Shown piece by piece: positions 34,011-43,053 of a stretch of DNA of 64,000 nucleotides. The stretch is from contig JAFUTY010000037.1 of assembly GCA_017484005.1 (NCBI GenBank), positions 32,658-96,657 on the forward strand. The letters are read 5' to 3'. The position numbers and the translations under genes were made by a program. Every line of letters starts with the position of its first letter. The first letter of the stretch is position 1. This DNA is from Selenomonadaceae bacterium (lineage in GTDB: Bacteria; Bacillota; Negativicutes; Selenomonadales; Selenomonadaceae). Below the pieces are notes generated by a model that was given only the letters and a program-made list of their open reading frames with translations, searched no databases and had not been told where the DNA came from.

Positions 34011-35888
34011 TTAAATCACTTTGAATCTTGTATTTGGAGAGTGAAGTTTGAAAATTTCTCGAGAGTTGATTCTCTCTGAATCGCTCGAAAAACTTTCATC
34101 TCTGAATACCACTCGATTTGGATTCTTCGACGCCATGAATTCAATGACACTCTTTGAAATATTTTTATCGAAACAGGCGATCAAATCTCCAGCGTTGTAA
34201 TTCAGAATCGTCGATCCCTCGAATTCTTCCAATTCCAATTTCAAATTCAATTCGATTCCCCAATCAATCAGACATTCAAACAATAAATCGAGAGGAGATC
34301 GATCCGATTTTATATTTTCGATCAGATCAAATAATTTCTCGCGAGTCAATTCTTCAGGTGAAATTGATACATCGCGAAAATTTGTAGAATCCAATTTCAG
34401 AACTCTGAATCCTCGATCGATGTTTTCAAAATTAGATCCTGCTCGACGAATTCTTTCCTTTCCGATCTCACAAATATTTTTGAATCCAGATTTGAACGCC
34501 TCGGAATTTTCTGGACAGACTTCCGGCAATTGAACCATGATAAATTTTCGATTTCCATGATCTTCAGAGTTGAGCTGCATAACTGCATGAGCTGTCGTCG
34601 CTGATCCACTGAAAAAATCCATGACGACAAAATCATCATCTTGAATAAAATTCAAAAAATGTTTTATGAAATCAACACTTTTCGGATATTCAAAAACCTT
34701 TTTACCATCGAAAATATTTTTGACTTCGAGCCCACCAATTTCAGTTCTTCCAATATTTGCATCAATAATACTGAAGGGCAACTTTCCAGTTTCTTCGGAT
34801 TCATAGACTTTTTTATGCAATTTCCATTCGCCAGCAACCTTTTTGACGATCAAATTATTTCTCATTGAGATCATTCTTTCGCGACTCCAAGTCCATCTTC
34901 CAAGAACTCCAGCGGTATGATAAGGAATAATTTTTATGAATCCATCCTCGCCGTTGTACTCTGAATCAATCAATATCTGTTTTGTTTCCGGATTAAAATA
35001 AACTGGAAAATGCAGAGTTGGGACATCTTCCTTCCTTCCACCGACTCCTCTTTTCCAAAGTCTTTCGCAATAAAAATTTCCATTGCCATCGGAATCAGAA
35101 TATCTATTTGATAATTCTTCCTTCGATCTTTTAATAAGAAATTCAATGTTGGAAATAATTTTTGCATAACACAAGCAGTAGGAATGTTGTACAGAAACAT
35201 TCGATGCGCTTTGAGTTCCCGCTGGAGCTGAATTGATTATGAAGTTTGCAACGAAATTTGATCCTCCAAAAACTTCATCACAAATCTTTTTCAAATTCGA
35301 CTGCTCATTATCATCAATCGAGATAAAAATCGCACCGTCATCACTCAATAAATTCCGCGCGAGCAATAATCGAGAATAGATCATTGAACACCAATCTGAA
35401 TGAAATCGTGGATTAGAATCTGAATTCTCAACAAACTTTCGATTCCCATTTTCATCGAACAGATCAATCGCCTCTGCATACTCCTCCGAATCCATTTCAA
35501 ATCGATCTTTGTAAATAAAATCATGTCCAGTATTATATGGAGGATCGATGTAAATCAATTTGATCTTTTTAAAGTAACTCTGCTGAAGAAGTTTTAAAAC
35601 ATCGAGATTATCTCCCTCGATGTAAAGATTTTCTGTCGAATCAAAATTCAAACTCGAATCGAGATCTGGACGCAAAGTTTTATCGATCTTTCGATAAGCA
35701 TCGATTCGCGCTGAATTCTTTCCAACCCAGTCAAATCGATAAGCCTCTGGATCGTCGGAAATTTGATCGCCGAGAATCTGTCTCAAAACATCAAAATCGA
35801 TCGAATGTTTGAGATTTCCATTATGATCTCTTGATTCAATTACACATTCCGGAAAATTTTTCATGATCAGTTCAATTTTCGAATCCAT
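34011..35888 (-). CDS. Type III-like adenine-specific DNA methyltransferase (orphan Mod)
   Basis: 625 residues. The N6-adenine methylase motif DPPYNTG lies at about 115, with the AdoMet motif VVMDFFSGSATTAHAVMQL in the second half, the beta-class order. A GDNLDVLKLLQQSY segment precedes DPPY. The central 250 residues should be the target-recognition domain. No res-like helicase/nuclease gene is adjacent, so it is orphan and more likely regulatory than restrictive. ATG 35888 has GGAGG. No homopolymer inside. Confidence 0.88.
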   Translation of the reverse strand: MDSKIELIMKNFPECVIESRDHNGNLKHSIDFDVLRQILGDQISDDPEAYRFDWVGKNSARIDAYRKIDKTLRPDLDSSLNFDSTENLYIEGDNLDVLKLLQQSYFKKIKLIYIDPPYNTGHDFIYKDRFEMDSEEYAEAIDLFDENGNRKFVENSDSNPRFHSDWCSMIYSRLLLARNLLSDDGAIFISIDDNEQSNLKKICDEVFGGSNFVANFIINSAPAGTQSASNVSVQHSYCLCYAKIISNIEFLIKRSKEELSNRYSDSDGNGNFYCERLWKRGVGGRKEDVPTLHFPVYFNPETKQILIDSEYNGEDGFIKIIPYHTAGVLGRWTWSRERMISMRNNLIVKKVAGEWKLHKKVYESEETGKLPFSIIDANIGRTEIGGLEVKNIFDGKKVFEYPKSVDFIKHFLNFIQDDDFVVMDFFSGSATTAHAVMQLNSEDHGNRKFIMVQLPEVCPENSEAFKSGFKNICEIGKERIRRAGSNFENIDRGFRVLKLDSTNFRDVSISPEELTREKLFDLIENIKSDRSPLDLLFECLIDWGIELNLKLELEEFEGSTILNYNAGDLIACFDKNISKSVIEFMASKNPNRVVFRDESFSSDSERINSREIFKLHSPNTRFKVI

Positions 35889-36009
35889 GCAAAAACCTCC
35901 AAAGATTTTTTCAAATTATATCAATGTGGAAAAATTTTTTCATAACTCGAGGGAAAATTTTCATAAACGTCGAAACACTATTCAGAAAAATATTTTGGAG
36001 GGCTTCACA

Positions 36010-37101
36010 ATGATTTTTAAAGGAATTCGAAAAAAAATTTGCGCGATGATTGTCGCTGGTGCAGTTGGATTTTCATTTGCAATGCCAATTCAAACTGTGG
36101 AAGCAAGTTTTGTCACTGACGCTATCGGAATCGGTATAAGTTATGGAATCCAGAAAAAACAGATCGATGCCGCATGTAAACAGCTCAATTACACTGATGA
36201 AGGACGTCGCGAGCTCTACAGTGCATTTCGAAAAAATTATGGCGTGAATTCAAATTCGACAGTCAACGCACAGCTCGATCGAATCATGAAAAATCTATCG
36301 TCGGCAGTCGCTCAAGTCGATCCGACAATCAACGATCGTCCATATTTATATTTCGTGAGCAATGACGAATCGATCAACGCGGCTTGCGGAATGGGACATG
36401 TCATGATGGTCAACATCGGAACTTTCAATAACATTCCGAACGAAGATGAAATCGCGGCGATTGTTGGACATGAGATGGGGCATGGTCAGAAGGATCATGT
36501 TTATAACTCGATCAAAAAGAAACAGACTAAAGCATTGATTGCAAGTCTTGGAGTTGCAGCGGCGGGCGGAGGAATTTTGACTCAAGTCGCAGGCTCTGTC
36601 GTCTTGATGAATGCAAATGCTCATTCAGACAAAAAACATGAAACTGAAGCCGATGCATTGTCGCTCGATTATATGGTTCGCACTGGATACAATCCTGGAG
36701 CATGCGCCGCGGTGATGCAGAGATTCGTCGATGTTTTTGGAAAATCGAAAAAATCCTCGATCTTCAATCCTTCCGACCATCCTGATTCTGAAGTTCGTCG
36801 AGATAGAGCGGCAAAATATCTCTACAATTACAGCGGCAAAATCGCAAATGCAGCAAATGGAATCGTTACAATCAAAGGAAAAAATTTCTGCGCTCCAGTT
36901 GCAAGTGCGACAATGAGCGGCGCTGAAAGATCATATTTCGTCCTTGGAAATTTGGCGCGAGCTTTTCACGATGGACAGGGAACATCTTCCGCGACAGTTC
37001 AAAATGGATCGGTTTATCTCGGCTCGCAATTCATTTTTACTCCGGAATCTGGTGACGAATCTGCCGAGGTGCTCGCTGAAAGATTGAATTCGCTGAAGTG
37101 A
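36010..37101 (+). CDS. Secreted M48-family zinc metallopeptidase
   Basis: 363 residues from ATG 36010 (TGGAGG upstream; the longer frame overlaps mod). Signal peptide (about 1-31, VEASF after cleavage). Zinc motif IVGHEMGHGQKDH with a downstream ETEAD glutamate: HExxH plus Glu as in M48 (BepA/YfgC-type) proteases. A hydrophobic segment lies at about 180. The C-terminal 80 residues have no clear family. Likely periplasmic quality control. Confidence 0.88.
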   Translation: MIFKGIRKKICAMIVAGAVGFSFAMPIQTVEASFVTDAIGIGISYGIQKKQIDAACKQLNYTDEGRRELYSAFRKNYGVNSNSTVNAQLDRIMKNLSSAVAQVDPTINDRPYLYFVSNDESINAACGMGHVMMVNIGTFNNIPNEDEIAAIVGHEMGHGQKDHVYNSIKKKQTKALIASLGVAAAGGGILTQVAGSVVLMNANAHSDKKHETEADALSLDYMVRTGYNPGACAAVMQRFVDVFGKSKKSSIFNPSDHPDSEVRRDRAAKYLYNYSGKIANAANGIVTIKGKNFCAPVASATMSGAERSYFVLGNLARAFHDGQGTSSATVQNGSVYLGSQFIFTPESGDESAEVLAERLNSLK

Positions 37102-37115
37102 GAGGAGGTTTCGAC

Positions 37116-37493
37116 GTGAAAGATGGAGATTCTTCGATGGAGGAGGAGGCCAGGCGAATTCTCGATACCTGCGACGAATTTTTTCTATTCGCGAATTTCG
37201 ATGATGATACTGCGACAACTCTGATTCGCACGCGTGACTTTCAAGAATTTTTGTCGATGTATGTTGAAGCGACGGCAGCAGCTTTGATCGAATATAACGA
37301 GGGAATTCAAAATTCCGCCAAAGATCCAAGCACTGTATATAAACTCGGTGCATATTTTTCATCGGCACTTTTCGAGGCGATTTCAGAACGAATTGAGCGC
37401 GAATCGAAGAAAAAGAAAAAAATTCGCAAATCAAAATCGAAAGGCAAAGTCATTCAGTTGAATCAAAATCCTCCAGCCGATTCTGACGAGTGA
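37116..37493 (+). CDS. Hypothetical protein with Lys-rich tail
   Basis: 125 residues from GTG 37116 with GAGGAGG seven nt upstream, inside a longer frame starting at 37098. Predicted helical; a Lys/Arg-rich stretch (SKKKKKIRKSKSKGK) lies near the C-terminus. It follows the M48 gene by 14 nt and is probably co-transcribed. No family recognised. Confidence 0.65.
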   Translation: MKDGDSSMEEEARRILDTCDEFFLFANFDDDTATTLIRTRDFQEFLSMYVEATAAALIEYNEGIQNSAKDPSTVYKLGAYFSSALFEAISERIERESKKKKKIRKSKSKGKVIQLNQNPPADSDE

Positions 37494-37500
37494 AAATTCT

Positions 37501-37529
37501 TTGATCCGAAAAGAAGTTTGTGCTAGAAT
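37501..37529 (+). promoter_or_regulatory. Sigma-70 type promoter of rpmB
   Basis: TTGATC (37501-37506), 17 nt, TAGAAT (37524-37529) preceded by TGC (extended -10). Lies 57 nt upstream of rpmB. Confidence 0.82.
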
Positions 37530-37585
37530 CGCGCTCGCGTGAGTTTACGCAGAGAAAATTTCTGAATCTCGAGAGGAGGATTCAC

Positions 37586-37780
37586 ATGGCGGCTTTTTGC
37601 GAAATCTGTCACAAGCATGCAGGGACTGGAATGAATGTCAGCCATTCACACATCCGTACAAAAAGAACTTGGAAACCTAACATTCAACACGTCCGCGCGA
37701 TTATCGATGGACAGGTCAAACGAATCTACGTCTGCACCAAATGTCTGCGCTCCGGAAGAGTTGAACGTCCTTTGCAGTGA
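37586..37780 (+). CDS. rpmB: 50S ribosomal protein L28
   Basis: 64 residues, normal for the zinc-binding form. Cys pairs CEICH near the N-terminus and CTKCLRSG near the C-terminus; SHSHIRTKRTWKPN is the L28 signature. ATG 37586 with GAGGAGG. Has its own promoter and terminator, so it is probably monocistronic. Confidence 0.96.
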   Translation: MAAFCEICHKHAGTGMNVSHSHIRTKRTWKPNIQHVRAIIDGQVKRIYVCTKCLRSGRVERPLQ

Positions 37781-37795
37781 TTAAAGTGAAGGGAA

Positions 37796-37838
37796 AAATC
37801 TCCTCGCGTCGAATCAAGATGCGGGGGGATTTTTTTAT
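37796..37838 (+). terminator. Rho-independent terminator after rpmB
   Basis: AATCTCCTCGC pairs with GCGGGGGGATT (two G-T pairs) around a 12-nt loop, followed by T7. Confidence 0.8.
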
Positions 37839-37866
37839 TCCCGAAAAATTTTTGGGAGATGATTTG

Positions 37867-38412
37867 ATGAAACGCGCTGACAATGTATTTGAACATGCAC
37901 CGAGAATTTTTGCATCGCTGCCAGATCCTGGAATTCTTCTCTCAACGCAAGCCGATGGAAAACCGAACATCATGAATATCGGCTGGGCATCGCTGGGATT
38001 TGAATGGCAGACTCCGATTTTCATCATCTACGTTCGTCACTGCAGATATACTCACGAGATTTTGGAAAAGAATCCAGAATTCACAATTTGCGCACCGCTC
38101 GATTCAAAAGATTCCAAAGTCAAAAGAGCACTCAAAATCTGTGGATCAAAATCTGGACGCGATATCGATAAATTCGAAGAAACTGGACTCACAAAAGTTT
38201 CGGCGGATCTTGTCAAACCTCCCGCAATCAAAGAATTTCCTGTGACTGTCGAATGCAAAGTTGTATGTAAAATCGAGCAGCCAAAATCAGAGATCGATCC
38301 GGAATTTCACAAATATTATCCGCTCGATATAAATTCACCAACTGCGCCGCTCACAAACTCTCCACACACAATTTATTGGGGAAAAATTTTGAAATCCTAC
38401 GTCATTGAATGA
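37867..38412 (+). CDS. Flavin reductase-like domain protein (FMN-binding)
   Basis: 181 residues. ATG 37867 after GGGAGATG is chosen over a longer frame that would read through the rpmB terminator. The split-barrel flavin reductase fold is suggested by LPDPGILLSTQADGKPNIMN, GWASLGFEWQTPIF and the GSKSGRDIDKF motif. Close paralogue of the next gene (same length, shared SKSGRD and EFPVTVEC). Probable FMN-dependent oxidoreductase; substrate unknown. Confidence 0.85.
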   Translation: MKRADNVFEHAPRIFASLPDPGILLSTQADGKPNIMNIGWASLGFEWQTPIFIIYVRHCRYTHEILEKNPEFTICAPLDSKDSKVKRALKICGSKSGRDIDKFEETGLTKVSADLVKPPAIKEFPVTVECKVVCKIEQPKSEIDPEFHKYYPLDINSPTAPLTNSPHTIYWGKILKSYVIE

Positions 38413-38424
38413 GGAGTTGATTTT

Positions 38425-38952
38425 TTGAAACGCGAAATCAATATTTTTGATCATGCAAAAAAGATTTTCGATCTATTCCCAAGCCCAGGAATTCTCGTCA
38501 CGACAAAATCCGAAGATCAAGTCGATGCAATGACAATCGGCTGGGGATCGATTGGAATTGAATGGGGCGTTCAAATTTTCACGGCATATATCAGAGATTC
38601 GAGATTCACTTACGAATTGCTCGAAAAAAATCCAGAGTTCACAGTTTGCGTTCCTCTCGATGCAGCAGATCCAAAAATCAAAAAAGCATTGGCAATCTGC
38701 GGCTCGAAATCTGGACGTGATGTTGATAAATTCGAAATGGCGGGATTGACTCGAGTCGATTCAGATTTGGTAAAATCTCCAGCGATTCAAGAATTTCCAC
38801 TGACGATTGAATGTCGCGTGGCTTATAAAAAATTGCAGGAAGTCTCGGAAATCGATAAAACATTGGCGTCATTCTATCCAGCAACTGGAAATCATTCCGC
38901 GCCGCATGTTGCATATTATGGCGAGATTTTGAAATCCTATATCATTGAATAG
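38425..38952 (+). CDS. Flavin reductase-like domain protein (FMN-binding), paralogue
   Basis: 175 residues from TTG 38425 (GAGGAG eight nt upstream), 12 nt after its sister gene. Shared elements: FPSPGILVTTKSEDQVDAMT, GWGSIGIEWG, CGSKSGRDVDKF and EILKSYIIE. A tandem duplication of the same family; the pair ends at a terminator. Confidence 0.85.
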   Translation: MKREINIFDHAKKIFDLFPSPGILVTTKSEDQVDAMTIGWGSIGIEWGVQIFTAYIRDSRFTYELLEKNPEFTVCVPLDAADPKIKKALAICGSKSGRDVDKFEMAGLTRVDSDLVKSPAIQEFPLTIECRVAYKKLQEVSEIDKTLASFYPATGNHSAPHVAYYGEILKSYIIE

Positions 38953-38966
38953 ATTTCTGAACAAAA

Positions 38967-39010
38967 AGAGATCCCCCGAACTCATTTGAGCTCGAGGGAT
39001 CTCTTTTTTT
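38967..39010. terminator. Bidirectional Rho-independent terminator
   Basis: AGAGATCCC and GGGATCTCT arms with inner GAACTC/GAGCTC pairing, T7 on plus and A5 before. The EamA stop codon lies inside the T-run. Shared by converging genes. Confidence 0.85.
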
Positions 39011-39899
39011 ATTTCCGAATTAAGACTGGAGAAACTATCGCTAAAATTACTAAAAAAATTCCGATCAATGCTATCGAGCCGAAAGTCGTTCCAAATACAA
39101 AATATGAAATTACAACCGATGCAACTGGCTCGATTGTCGCTGAAACTGAAGCGATCTCCGGCGATAGATATTTCAAGCCCGCGTTGAAAAATATAAAAGC
39201 GATTGTTGTTCCGATGAAAATGATCCACAGCGTATAAAAAATCACATCCGGCTTGAAAAATTCAAACCAATTGAGATCCGGCAGAAATGGAAATGTTGCA
39301 ATGCCGCCGATAAACATTCCAATCGCTGTTAAAAAATATGGATCGAACAGCGCGAATAATCGCTTGGGATAAATCGATGCGAACGCGAAACATGCTCCCG
39401 ATGCGACACTGAGAATCAAACATTCGATTGATACTGAAAGTTTCGATGGATCTCCTTCAGTCACCAATAAAAATACTCCAACAATCGCAAGAATCACGGC
39501 GAGAATTTCTCCAGCGGGAGGAATTTTTCGATGCGCGAAACTCGTCCAACAAATCACCATCGCCGGATAAACATATGTGATAACTGTCACACTCGCCGCA
39601 GATCCAAATTTGATCGCCGCGAAATATGTATACTGCATCAGCATGATTCCAATGATTCCATAAATCACGAGTTCAATCCAAAGTCCTCGCCAGCGATTCA
39701 GAATTCGAAAATTTTTTCTGATTCCGCCATATCGCCAAGCAACGATGAAAATCAAAATGCTCGAGAGAATCATTCGAATGTTTGTCAGTTCAATCGGCGT
39801 TCGAGTTGAATGTTGAAAAAAACTTTGAACAGCGATTCCACTCGAGGCCCATGCAGTTCCAGCTAAAAGTACAAAGATAATCGCAAGATGTAGATTCAT
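39009..39899 (-). CDS. EamA/DMT-family transporter
   Basis: 296 residues with about ten hydrophobic segments in two EamA halves (about 1-140 and 150-290). The second half carries YLSPEIASVSATIEPVASVVI, typical of the family. Such proteins export metabolites or amino acids. The ATG overlaps the stop of the MacB permease by four bases, so it is coupled to the exporter operon. Confidence 0.9.
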   Translation of the reverse strand: MNLHLAIIFVLLAGTAWASSGIAVQSFFQHSTRTPIELTNIRMILSSILIFIVAWRYGGIRKNFRILNRWRGLWIELVIYGIIGIMLMQYTYFAAIKFGSAASVTVITYVYPAMVICWTSFAHRKIPPAGEILAVILAIVGVFLLVTEGDPSKLSVSIECLILSVASGACFAFASIYPKRLFALFDPYFLTAIGMFIGGIATFPFLPDLNWFEFFKPDVIFYTLWIIFIGTTIAFIFFNAGLKYLSPEIASVSATIEPVASVVISYFVFGTTFGSIALIGIFLVILAIVSPVLIRK

Positions 39900-41113
39900 T
39901 CGTATCGCAGTGCCTCAATCGGATCGAGTTTTGCAGCTTTTCGCGCCGGATAAATTCCGAAAAATAATCCAATCCCGACGGAGAAAAAGAATGACACGAT
40001 AATCGGGAGCATCGTGACGACCGTCGTGAAATTTCCAAATTGCGCGATCAATTTCGAAATTCCAATTCCGAGGACAATTCCAATCAGACCGCCGATAACT
40101 GAAATCACAATCGATTCAATCAGAAATTGCGTCATTATATTTTGGAAAGTCGCACCGAGAGCCTTTCGAATTCCAATCTCTCGAGTTCGTTCAGTGACGC
40201 TAACCATCATTATATTCATGATTCCAATTCCACCGACAACTAGCGAAATTCCAGCGATCGAGCCGAGTAAAAGTGTAATCATCGTCGTAGTTTGAGTCAT
40301 TGTTTCCATCAGCGAAGTCAGATTTCGAACATTGAAATCATCCTCTTTGCCGCCAGTGATTTTATGTCTTTGTCGAAGAAGAGTTTCGATTTCAGATTGA
40401 ACTTGATCCATCTTCGACGATTCCGAGACTTGAACATTAATCGATCGAATGTAAGTGATTCCGAGAAGTCTTTCCTGCGCCGTTGTCAATGGAACAATTA
40501 CGACGTCATCTTGATCCTGCCCGACCGAAGATTGTCCTTTCGATTCCAAAACGCCGACAACTTTGAATGGAGAATTATTGACTCGAATATTTTTTCCGAC
40601 AGGATTTTCCGAGCCGAAAAGATTCGAGGCGACAGTCGTTCCAATCACTGCAACTCGATTCCGCTTCGTCAAATCGTCATCAGTGATAAAACTTCCGCTC
40701 GAAACTTTCAAGGATTGAATCGCCATGTATTCCGGCACAACTCCAGTGACACTCGAATTCCAGTTTTGATTTCCATTGACGATTTGATAGGAATTCGAAA
40801 CGGTTGGCGAGACATAATCGATATTTTTGATCTTCTTTTTGATCGCTTCAGCATCGTCAAGTTTCAAAGTCTGCATCGAGCCAGCTGCTCCTCGAGGACC
40901 TCCACGATTCGACGAACCAGGCATCACGATTAACATATTAGAGCCGAGAGACGCGATTGAATCAGTGACATTTTTTCGAACGCCCATGCCGACTGAAACC
41001 ATCGCGATAACTGCACCGACGCCAATGATAATTCCGAGCATTGTGAGCAGCGATCGAAGTTTATTCGCCGTGAGAGCTGTGATCGCCATCTCGAAAGATT
41101 CCATGAATAACAA
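39896..41113 (-). CDS. MacB-type ABC transporter permease
   Basis: 405 residues from TTG 41113 (AGAGG eight nt before; ATG 41104 is possible). One N-terminal membrane helix (TMLGIIIGVGAVIAMVSVGMG follows MAITALTANKLRSLL), a large periplasmic MacB_PCD domain (about 50-240) and three C-terminal helices (FtsX domain, ending with the KAAKLDPIEALRYE signature). Works with the adjacent ATPase, HlyD-type adaptor and TolC. Confidence 0.93.
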   Translation of the reverse strand: MLFMESFEMAITALTANKLRSLLTMLGIIIGVGAVIAMVSVGMGVRKNVTDSIASLGSNMLIVMPGSSNRGGPRGAAGSMQTLKLDDAEAIKKKIKNIDYVSPTVSNSYQIVNGNQNWNSSVTGVVPEYMAIQSLKVSSGSFITDDDLTKRNRVAVIGTTVASNLFGSENPVGKNIRVNNSPFKVVGVLESKGQSSVGQDQDDVVIVPLTTAQERLLGITYIRSINVQVSESSKMDQVQSEIETLLRQRHKITGGKEDDFNVRNLTSLMETMTQTTTMITLLLGSIAGISLVVGGIGIMNIMMVSVTERTREIGIRKALGATFQNIMTQFLIESIVISVIGGLIGIVLGIGISKLIAQFGNFTTVVTMLPIIVSFFFSVGIGLFFGIYPARKAAKLDPIEALRYE

Positions 41114-41135
41114 ATCGATCGCCTCTCAAAAATTT

Positions 41136-41843
41136 TTATACAACTTCCATGACTTCACCTTTGCCAGCATCTTTGGTTATCAATCCATCGCGAACGAGCA
41201 ATTGACGACTTGCACATGCGGCAATCTCCGGCTCGTGAGTGACTAGAATTATCGTGCGCCCTAATCCATGCATTTTTTCAAAAATATCCATGATTTCGCG
41301 CGTGGATTTTGTATCGAGATTTCCAGTCGGCTCGTCAGCCATGATTATATGAGGATCGTTGACCAGAGCTCGAGCTATCGCGACTCTTTGACGCTGTCCG
41401 CCCGATAATTCATTCGGCTGATGATCTGCGCGATCTCCTAATCCCACAGAATCCAACATCTCGCGAGCCTTCTCGAGCCGTTCAGATTTTCCAATTCCTG
41501 CGTAAACTAATGGAAGTGCTACATTTTCCAACGCAGAAATTCGAGATAACAAATTGAAATTTTGAAATACGAATCCAATTTTTTTATTCCGAGTTTTTGC
41601 TAAAGAATCGTCATCGAGCTTTGCAACTTCCTCGCCATCGAGTTTATAAGATCCGCAAGTCGGTCGATCCAGACATCCCAAAATATTCATCAGCGTTGAT
41701 TTTCCAGATCCCGACGGTCCCATCAACGCCGCAAATTCTCCCTGATGAATTGTTAAATCGATTCCAGCGAGCGCAGCGACTTCTTGATCGCCGACTTGAT
41801 AAATCTTTTTGATTCCAGCGAGCTGAATTGTTGGAGTTTTCAT
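41136..41843 (-). CDS. MacB/LolD-type ABC transporter ATP-binding protein
   Basis: 235 residues. Walker A GPSGSGKS at about 39, Q-loop QNFNLLSRISALENV, signature LSGGQRQRVAIARAL, Walker B IIMADEPTGNLD and H-loop THEPE. ATG 41843 overlaps the stop of the adaptor gene (ATGTGATG), so it is translated by coupling. Energises the MacB permease. Confidence 0.94.
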   Translation of the reverse strand: MKTPTIQLAGIKKIYQVGDQEVAALAGIDLTIHQGEFAALMGPSGSGKSTLMNILGCLDRPTCGSYKLDGEEVAKLDDDSLAKTRNKKIGFVFQNFNLLSRISALENVALPLVYAGIGKSERLEKAREMLDSVGLGDRADHQPNELSGGQRQRVAIARALVNDPHIIMADEPTGNLDTKSTREIMDIFEKMHGLGRTIILVTHEPEIAACASRQLLVRDGLITKDAGKGEVMEVV

Positions 41844-43000
41844 CACATCGGTGGAGGACCACCCATACCTCCTCGCCGCGAATTATTTTGAGATTTTTGT
41901 GACTGATTCGAGTTTGCAGTGACTGAATAAGTTGTCGAGATTTCATCGCCCTCATTCAATCCTTTGAGAATCTCGACGAATTCATCTGAATAAATTCCAG
42001 TTTCGACGTAACAATTTTCAAGAATCGGAGGCTCTTTTGGATCTTGAGATCGAGTCACTTTCACGACGTAAGATCCTTTCGAATCAGTTTTCAACGCGGA
42101 AATTGGAATCGCTAACGCTCGATCTTTATTGGAAGTTTTGATTTCGACTCGAGCAGTCATCGCCGGCAAAAGATTTGATTCTGGATCTTCGACGTCCAAA
42201 GTCACGTAGTAATAAATGACTGACGCGCTTGAAGATGAACTGGAGCTTGAACTTGATGAATCGGTGTCCCATGAATTCGTTACATCAGTTTGAGAAATTT
42301 TGGCGACCTTGGCATTGAAAGTTTTATTGGTGTAAGCATCGACTGTAAACGTTGCAGATTGTCCAATTTTCACCGCGCCGATATCTGTTTCATCGACTTT
42401 CGCCTTGATTTGTTTTTGCGAGAGATCCGCGATTCTCATTATGACGGTTGGATTGTCTGAACCTTGAACCGCCATTGATCCTGGAGTTTTTGGTTCACCG
42501 ACAACGACTCCATCGATTGGCGAAACGATTTCAGTTTCCGCGAGATCCGATTCTGTTTCCTCGAGAGAAGATCGCGCCGTGTCATAATCATATTGAGCAT
42601 CTTCCAATTCTTGATCTGATTTCGCGCCGATTTCATGCAAATATTTCGTCCTGGATAATTTCTGCGATGTGTTTGTGACTTTGAATTGAGCTTGATCTCG
42701 TTTTGCCTCAAAATCTTTTCCATCGAGAGTTGCAACGAGCTGTCCAGCTTTCACCGAATCATTTTCTTTGACTAAAATTTGTTTGATTCGCGCTGTGATT
42801 TTTGAACTGATTTCGACTGAATTGACCGGCTGAATCGTTCCAGTCGCGGAAACTGTCGATGAAAGATTCATTCGCTGAACCTTTTCAGTCTCGATTTCCG
42901 CTTGAGCCTTGGCAACTTCTTCATTCTGAAAATATTGATATCCAAAAATTCCGCCCGCAATCAGAATCACGAGAGGAATGATCCATTTCAAAAATTTCAA
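41843..43000 (-). CDS. HlyD/MacA-family periplasmic adaptor (membrane fusion protein)
   Basis: 385 residues from TTG 43000 (GAGGTGAG upstream). N-terminal membrane anchor (about 5-22), barrel-sandwich halves (ATGTIQPVNSVEISSKI and SPIDGVVVGEPKTPGSM), a coiled-coil hairpin between them (about 95-165), a Ser-rich insert of 11 Ser near residue 250 and a Gly/Pro-rich C-terminus (RRGGMGGPPPM). Bridges MacB and TolC. Confidence 0.92.
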   Translation of the reverse strand: MKFLKWIIPLVILIAGGIFGYQYFQNEEVAKAQAEIETEKVQRMNLSSTVSATGTIQPVNSVEISSKITARIKQILVKENDSVKAGQLVATLDGKDFEAKRDQAQFKVTNTSQKLSRTKYLHEIGAKSDQELEDAQYDYDTARSSLEETESDLAETEIVSPIDGVVVGEPKTPGSMAVQGSDNPTVIMRIADLSQKQIKAKVDETDIGAVKIGQSATFTVDAYTNKTFNAKVAKISQTDVTNSWDTDSSSSSSSSSSSASVIYYYVTLDVEDPESNLLPAMTARVEIKTSNKDRALAIPISALKTDSKGSYVVKVTRSQDPKEPPILENCYVETGIYSDEFVEILKGLNEGDEISTTYSVTANSNQSQKSQNNSRRGGMGGPPPM

Positions 43001-43053
43001 TTCAACTCACCTCGCTCGTGATCCGTCAATCCAATTCCCATGAGATTTTCAAC

